From assembly GCA_045661205.1 (NCBI GenBank), contig JAZRFE010000044.1, forward strand, positions 12,651 through 76,650: 64,000 bases of DNA, in the 5' to 3' direction. Numbering within the stretch: the stretch's first letter is position 1; every line of letters starts with the position of its first letter. The notes below the pieces were generated by a model. It did not search any database. It saw only the letters and a program-made list of their open reading frames with translations, and was not told where the DNA came from. This DNA is from HGM04593 sp045661205. GTDB lineage: Bacteria > Bacteroidota > Bacteroidia > Bacteroidales > Bacteroidaceae. Both the position numbers and the translations under genes were made by a program. This document shows positions 61,407 through 64,000 of the stretch, piece after piece.

Positions 61407-63728
61407 TTACTGAAACAATTCGTCAAAACCTCCTGTGGTTGTCTCTTCCAACCTAATTGCCTTGCGGCAAGGATCATAATCCTCGGGAAGGTCAAAGACC
61501 TCGTCCTGAGAATAAGGCAATGTCTTGTCGGCATAAACCTTACTCATATACAATCCCCAAATAGGCAGCGCCATTGAAGCTCCCTGACCCTCGCTCATGT
61601 TGTCGAAGTGGATGTCTCGATCTTCGCCACCCACCCAACAGCCTGTAACAAGCGAAGGAGTGAAACCCATGAACCAACCATCGGAGTTATTTTGTGTGGT
61701 ACCGGTCTTGGCACCCATATCTGCATTTATCTTATACACACGACGCACACGACCACCCGTACCCTCGTTCACAACAGCACGCAACATGGTTATCATCTTG
61801 TACGAACTTTCCTCGCTGATAACCTCGTTTTTCTGCGCAGTGAATGTAGAGACTGTGTTACCCTCATTGTCCTCGATACGTGTAACAAAAAGCGGTGCTG
61901 TACGTATACCCTTACCCACGAAAGCAGTGTAAGCACTCACCATCTCACCCACCGAAGCCTCGCTGGGGCCCAAACAGATGGAAGGAACAGGCTCTATATC
62001 CTGATTACGCAGACCATATTCGTGCAACAGTTTCACAAATGTATAAGGATTAAGTTTGCTCATAAGGTAAGCAGAAATCCAGTTATTAGAATTGGCCAAT
62101 CCCCATTTAAGGTCTACAACCTCGCCGTAGCGCGCCTTTGAAGCATTCTTGGGACTCCACACCTTGCCATCCTCGGTGACAAGTGTTTGAGGAACATTGC
62201 GTGTCTCGTCACAAGGTGAGAATCCGTTCTCCATAGCTAAAGAGTAGAGATAAGGTTTGATGGTAGAGCCCACCTGACGACGACCTACCATTGCCATATC
62301 GTATTTGAAATGGTAGAAGTTGGGGCCACCTACATAAGCCTTTACTTCGCCTGTGTGGGGGTCCATAGACATCACACCTGTACGAAGGAAATATTTGTAG
62401 TATTTCAAAGAGTCCATGGGTGTCATCACAGTATCCACCACTCCATTGTAGGTAAACACCTGCATATCACAAGGGGTATTGAATGCCTTCACAATATCCT
62501 CTTCGCTGACACCGGCCTTTTTCATCAGACGATATCTGTCGCTCTGCTTCATGGCACGGTTCATAATATTTTCGACCTCGGCGACTGTAAGTTCATTGGT
62601 AAAAGGAGCTGTCTTTTTGCCCTTCTTTGCTTTGAAAAAGCGAGGTTGCAAATAATCGGTCACATGCTCTTTGACTGCCTCTTCGAGGTATGTCTGCATG
62701 CGCGAATCGATGGTGGTGTATATTTTCAGGCCATCGGTGTATACATTATAATTACTACCGTCGGGTTTTTGGTTTTTGTTGCACCAACCAAAGAGAGGGT
62801 TCTTCTCCCAATCGATAGAGTCCTCGTAGAATTTCTGCATCTGCCAACCACGATAGTTCTTTTTCTCGGGTTTCTTGGCTGTCATAACACCACGCAGATA
62901 TTCGCGGAAATATGTGGCAAGACCCGCTTTGTGGTCGGCCGAATGGAAGTCGAGAACCATTTCGCTCTTTTTAAACTCCTCGCCCTGTTCTTTGCTAAGA
63001 TAACCGGCCTTGACCATCTGACCGATAACCACGTTACGACGCTCTTTTGTAAGTTCGGGGCGACGACGGGGGTTGTAAAGCGAAGAGTTCTTACACATAC
63101 CCACAAGCATTGCAGCCTCTTCGACAGTCAAGTCCTTGGGCAATTTGCCAAAGTAGACATTGGCAGCACTCTTTATACCCACAGCATTATAGCCGAAGTC
63201 ATATTTATTGAGGTACATGGTCAGTATCTCCTCTTTGGTATAATGACGTTCGAGCTGAACTGCAATCACCCATTCGATAGGTTTCTGATAGAGACGCTCG
63301 AGTGCACTACCCGACACCTCGGAATAGAGCAATTTAGCCAACTGCTGAGTGATGGTACTACCACCACCGGCATTTTTCTGATTAAGAATACCGCGTTTGA
63401 CAACAGCACGCAACAATGCTCGCATGTCGATACCCGAATGCTTAGAGAAACGAATATCCTCGGTAGCGATGAGTGCTTTTACCAGATTGGGCGAAATATC
63501 GGCATATTCCACATTTATTCTGTTCTCCTTGCTGTACGACCATGTTCCAAGCGACTTGCCGTCCGAAGAGATTATCTGCGAAGCAAATTTGTAATTGGGA
63601 TTTTCAAGTTCTTCCATGTCGGGGAGATATCCTATCCATCCTTTGGATATTGCAAAAAACAGCAACGCCACACACAGAATACCTGCCAGGAACAACGTCC
63701 AAAGAGCTATAAAAAATTTCTTTAACAT
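61407..63728 (-). CDS. Class A penicillin-binding protein (PBP1A type)
   Basis: 773 residues from the ATG at 63728 (MLKKFFIALWTLFL); a further upstream in-frame start (63830) would include the promoter and is not supported. One membrane anchor (about 10-30). GT51 domain with ATEDIRFSKHSGID and GGGSTITQQLAKLL (about 90-150). Transpeptidase with GSTIKPYLY (SxxK Ser-Thr-Ile-Lys), SNN and AKTGTTQNN (KTG) (about 500-690). It polymerises and crosslinks peptidoglycan. Confidence 0.94.
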   Translation of the reverse strand: MLKKFFIALWTLFLAGILCVALLFFAISKGWIGYLPDMEELENPNYKFASQIISSDGKSLGTWSYSKENRINVEYADISPNLVKALIATEDIRFSKHSGIDMRALLRAVVKRGILNQKNAGGGSTITQQLAKLLYSEVSGSALERLYQKPIEWVIAVQLERHYTKEEILTMYLNKYDFGYNAVGIKSAANVYFGKLPKDLTVEEAAMLVGMCKNSSLYNPRRRPELTKERRNVVIGQMVKAGYLSKEQGEEFKKSEMVLDFHSADHKAGLATYFREYLRGVMTAKKPEKKNYRGWQMQKFYEDSIDWEKNPLFGWCNKNQKPDGSNYNVYTDGLKIYTTIDSRMQTYLEEAVKEHVTDYLQPRFFKAKKGKKTAPFTNELTVAEVENIMNRAMKQSDRYRLMKKAGVSEEDIVKAFNTPCDMQVFTYNGVVDTVMTPMDSLKYYKYFLRTGVMSMDPHTGEVKAYVGGPNFYHFKYDMAMVGRRQVGSTIKPYLYSLAMENGFSPCDETRNVPQTLVTEDGKVWSPKNASKARYGEVVDLKWGLANSNNWISAYLMSKLNPYTFVKLLHEYGLRNQDIEPVPSICLGPSEASVGEMVSAYTAFVGKGIRTAPLFVTRIEDNEGNTVSTFTAQKNEVISEESSYKMITMLRAVVNEGTGGRVRRVYKINADMGAKTGTTQNNSDGWFMGFTPSLVTGCWVGGEDRDIHFDNMSEGQGASMALPIWGLYMSKVYADKTLPYSQDEVFDLPEDYDPCRKAIRLEETTTGGFDELFQ

Positions 63729-63797
63729 ATATTCTTTATTGTCGTGAATTAAGTAACTGCGGAGTGTCAAAACCCGCAACACACAATTTATCGAGTG

Positions 63798-63805
63798 CAA
63801 AGATA
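63798..63805 (-). promoter_or_regulatory. -7 box (TATCTTTG) of the PBP1A-kdsB-M16 operon
   Basis: The minus strand reads TATCTTTGCA at 63805-63796, 70 nt upstream of the ATG at 63728. A TTG lies 22 nt further up (63830-63828), slightly longer than usual spacing. A second TATCTTTG on the same strand is at 63889-63882, within an inverted repeat (GTATCTT/AAGATAC). No gene is seen from 63729 to the window end. Confidence 0.6.
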
Positions 63806-64000
63806 CAAATAAGCGAGCAAGAAATATCAAGTTTACTTGAATATTTATTACCGCGAGCGAAAGTATCTTCGAGATTTACCTCAAAGATACAAAGAACTTG
63901 CGTAATAATGGCAGGATGAGGGTGAAATTTGATAAGTGGTTGGTAAATATACCATTTTTGTGTTATCTCACCATATTGTTAATTTCGGCAGAAGGAGCCG

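Noticed and set aside
62310..63725. 471-codon plus-strand frame antisense to PBP1A
   Set aside because: The minus-strand PBP1A has all catalytic motifs; the antisense frame is His/Phe/Cys-rich with no recognisable domain.
1..64000. CRISPR arrays, tRNA/rRNA genes, insertion sequences, phage genes
   Set aside because: None were seen: no regularly spaced direct repeats, no cloverleaf or rRNA-like stretches, no transposase or integrase motifs.

Overview
The window comes from a Bacteroidales genome (phylum Bacteroidota); I cannot settle the genus from sequence alone. The evidence is a TamL-type lipoprotein Omp85 next to TamB, a FeoA-FeoB fusion, an UpxY-type NusG paralogue heading a capsule locus, WbsX-family glycan proteins, YxxP-type small secreted-looking proteins, and promoters of the Bacteroidetes kind (TTG about 20 nt upstream of TAnnTTTG). 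No rRNA, tRNA, CRISPR array or insertion sequence was seen.

Layout. (1) 1-7262: envelope genes tamB (5' end outside the window) and tamL, then a sugar-nucleotide pyrophosphorylase-like gene closed by a strong terminator. (2) 7263-50238: a very large surface polysaccharide locus. It opens with a long leader and UpxY, a PglF/CapD-type dehydratase, two OmpA-like proteins, a PglE-type aminotransferase, a Wza-like lipoprotein and a Wzc-like co-polymerase with a (Gly-Tyr)12 tail. (3) 17284-22377, inside that locus: a peptide-modification-like cassette. It has two paralogous precursor-like proteins, a PqqD/RRE protein, a PF14907-type nucleotidyltransferase, an HPr-kinase-like protein, a membrane exo/endonuclease/phosphatase-fold protein and an S26B-like peptidase. 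(4) 22431-24570: Wzm/Wzt ABC exporter, then an AT-rich cargo of glycosyltransferases, two WbsX proteins, acyltransferases, a pyruvyltransferase and a GH105-like protein to about 35.9 kb. (5) 35875-50238: a less AT-rich set with GT4, GT2, GT32, an EpsG-like polymerase, a GT-C protein, PglD- and PglC-like enzymes, an ABC exporter and a final GT4. (6) 50423-54083: feoAB, a hemerythrin-domain protein and a LuxR-type regulator. (7) 54160-59111, minus strand: operon of a 14-MORN-repeat exported protein, YhcH-like protein, glycogen branching enzyme and a membrane protein. (8) 59329-63728, minus strand: PBP1A, kdsB and a catalytically degenerate M16 peptidase homologue.

How it works together. CapD/PglF, DegT/PglE, NeuD/PglD and the small PglC-like transferase together would make and attach a diacetylbacillosamine-type first sugar on undecaprenyl phosphate. 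The GTs extend it, and Wzm/Wzt, Wzc, Wza, the EpsG polymerase or the second ABC exporter handle polymerisation and export. Composition jumps inside wzt (about 23.96 kb) and inside a GT4 gene (39.4-39.8 kb), plus an in-frame fragment of a lost glycosyltransferase at 27.76 kb, show that the serotype cargo has been exchanged by recombination. The observation most worth following is the peptide-modification-like cassette inside the capsule operon. Its first precursor gene is out of frame by one base at an A-tract beside the start codon.
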